The notes under the pieces are model-generated. The model was not told the origin of the DNA. It saw only the letters and a list, made by a program, of their open reading frames with translations, and made no database searches. A stretch of 39,307 bases of DNA from Acholeplasmataceae bacterium (GTDB lineage Bacteria; Bacillota_I; Bacilli_A; Acholeplasmatales; Acholeplasmataceae): positions 1 through 39,307 of the forward strand of contig JAFGTI010000066.1 of the NCBI GenBank assembly GCA_016934175.1, in the 5' to 3' direction. Shown piece by piece: positions 39,016-39,307 of the stretch. Every line of letters begins with the position of its first letter. Within the stretch, counting starts at the first letter, position 1. Both the position numbers and the translations under genes were made by a program.

Positions 39016-39307
39016 ATGTTTAAAATTGTAGCGGTTACCGCATGTCCTACGGGCATTGCCCATACATATATGGCTGCAGAAATGCTTACAAAAGAAGCTA
39101 AAAAGCTAGGCGTAGAAATTAAAGTTGAGACCAATGGTGCTATCGGTGTTGAAAATAAGCTTTCTGAAAACGATATTGCAGAAAGTCAGGCTGTGATTAT
39201 TGCCTCAGATATTAATGTGGAAATGAATAGATTTCAAGGGAAACCTTTAATTGAGGTGAAAGTATCTCAAGGAATTAAGAATGCACATCAATTGATAGTA
39301 GATGCAA
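39016..39307 (+). CDS. PTS fructose-type EIIB component (5' part, runs off the window)
   Basis: The first 97 residues of an EIIB-fructose domain. Phosphorylated Cys10 lies in T-A-C-P-T-G-I-A-H-T, followed by T-N-G-A-I-G and the I-I-A-S-D strand. In relatives this domain continues into the EIIC membrane channel, and that is likely here, but the window ends first. It begins 3 bp after the EIIA stop without an obvious ribosome site, so translation is probably coupled. Confidence 0.9.
   Translation, partial: MFKIVAVTACPTGIAHTYMAAEMLTKEAKKLGVEIKVETNGAIGVENKLSENDIAESQAVIIASDINVEMNRFQGKPLIEVKVSQGIKNAHQLIVDA

Noticed and set aside
1..39307. CRISPR array, insertion sequence, prophage or toxin-antitoxin system
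   Set aside because: No regularly spaced repeats, transposase, integrase or phage genes are present, and no recognisable toxin pair was found.

Overview
The window is a low-GC Gram-positive chromosome segment. The gene order, AT-rich intergenic DNA, strong AGGAGG ribosome binding sites and TATAAT promoters point to Bacillota. The compact genome style, the missing accessory genes in otherwise Bacillus-like blocks, and a lipoprotein nuclease with an InlB-type repeat suggest the Acholeplasma/Izemoplasma side of the Mollicutes. This placement is an inference. TGA is used as an ordinary stop (rplP, adk, map, tmk, holB, rsmI, ecfT, fruK) and Trp is TGG, so the Mycoplasma code does not apply.

Layout. 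Positions 1-5230 are an AT-rich accessory stretch: the end of a tRNA-Phe unit, three small or unrecognised genes (a lipoprotein, a two-helix membrane protein, a possible PD-(D/E)XK-like protein), a DegV/FakB-MarR pair that suggests fatty-acid handling, a very short putative transcript, and a 605-residue relative of PTS enzyme I that has lost its catalytic His and Cys. Positions 5261-19821 are one long S10-spc-alpha ribosomal block on the + strand, with its own promoter and a structured leader. It runs rpsJ through rplQ and includes secY, adk, map, infA and rpoA. Two genes too short for a routine ORF cutoff, rpmD and rpmJ, are present. S14 and L36 are both the cysteine-free (zinc-independent) kind.

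Positions 19943-26826 separate rplQ from the ECF genes that normally follow it. They hold a secreted endonuclease I lipoprotein, an ABC exporter pair, an M3 oligoendopeptidase, and, on the - strand, a thioredoxin/thioredoxin-reductase-like pair. Positions 27044-30363 are ecfA1-ecfA2-ecfT-truA, the shared energising module of vitamin and metal uptake, with no substrate subunit in view. Positions 30396-37492 are the Bacillus-type tmk-holB-ricT-trmN6-rsmI-metG order. yaaQ, yaaR, yabA, yazA and abrB are missing and a small TerB-like protein is inserted. metG is preceded by a T-box with a Met specifier and followed by a YitT-family membrane protein. Positions 37580-39307 begin a fructose PTS operon: 1-phosphofructokinase, a separate EIIA, and an EIIB that runs off the end.

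The most unusual objects are the enzyme I-like pseudoenzyme just upstream of the ribosomal operon, the thioredoxin-reductase-like flavoprotein with a non-canonical nucleotide site, the zinc-free forms of several translation proteins, and two places where the 3' arm of a terminator also supplies the -35 box of the next promoter. I found no CRISPR array, insertion sequence, prophage or complete new defence system.
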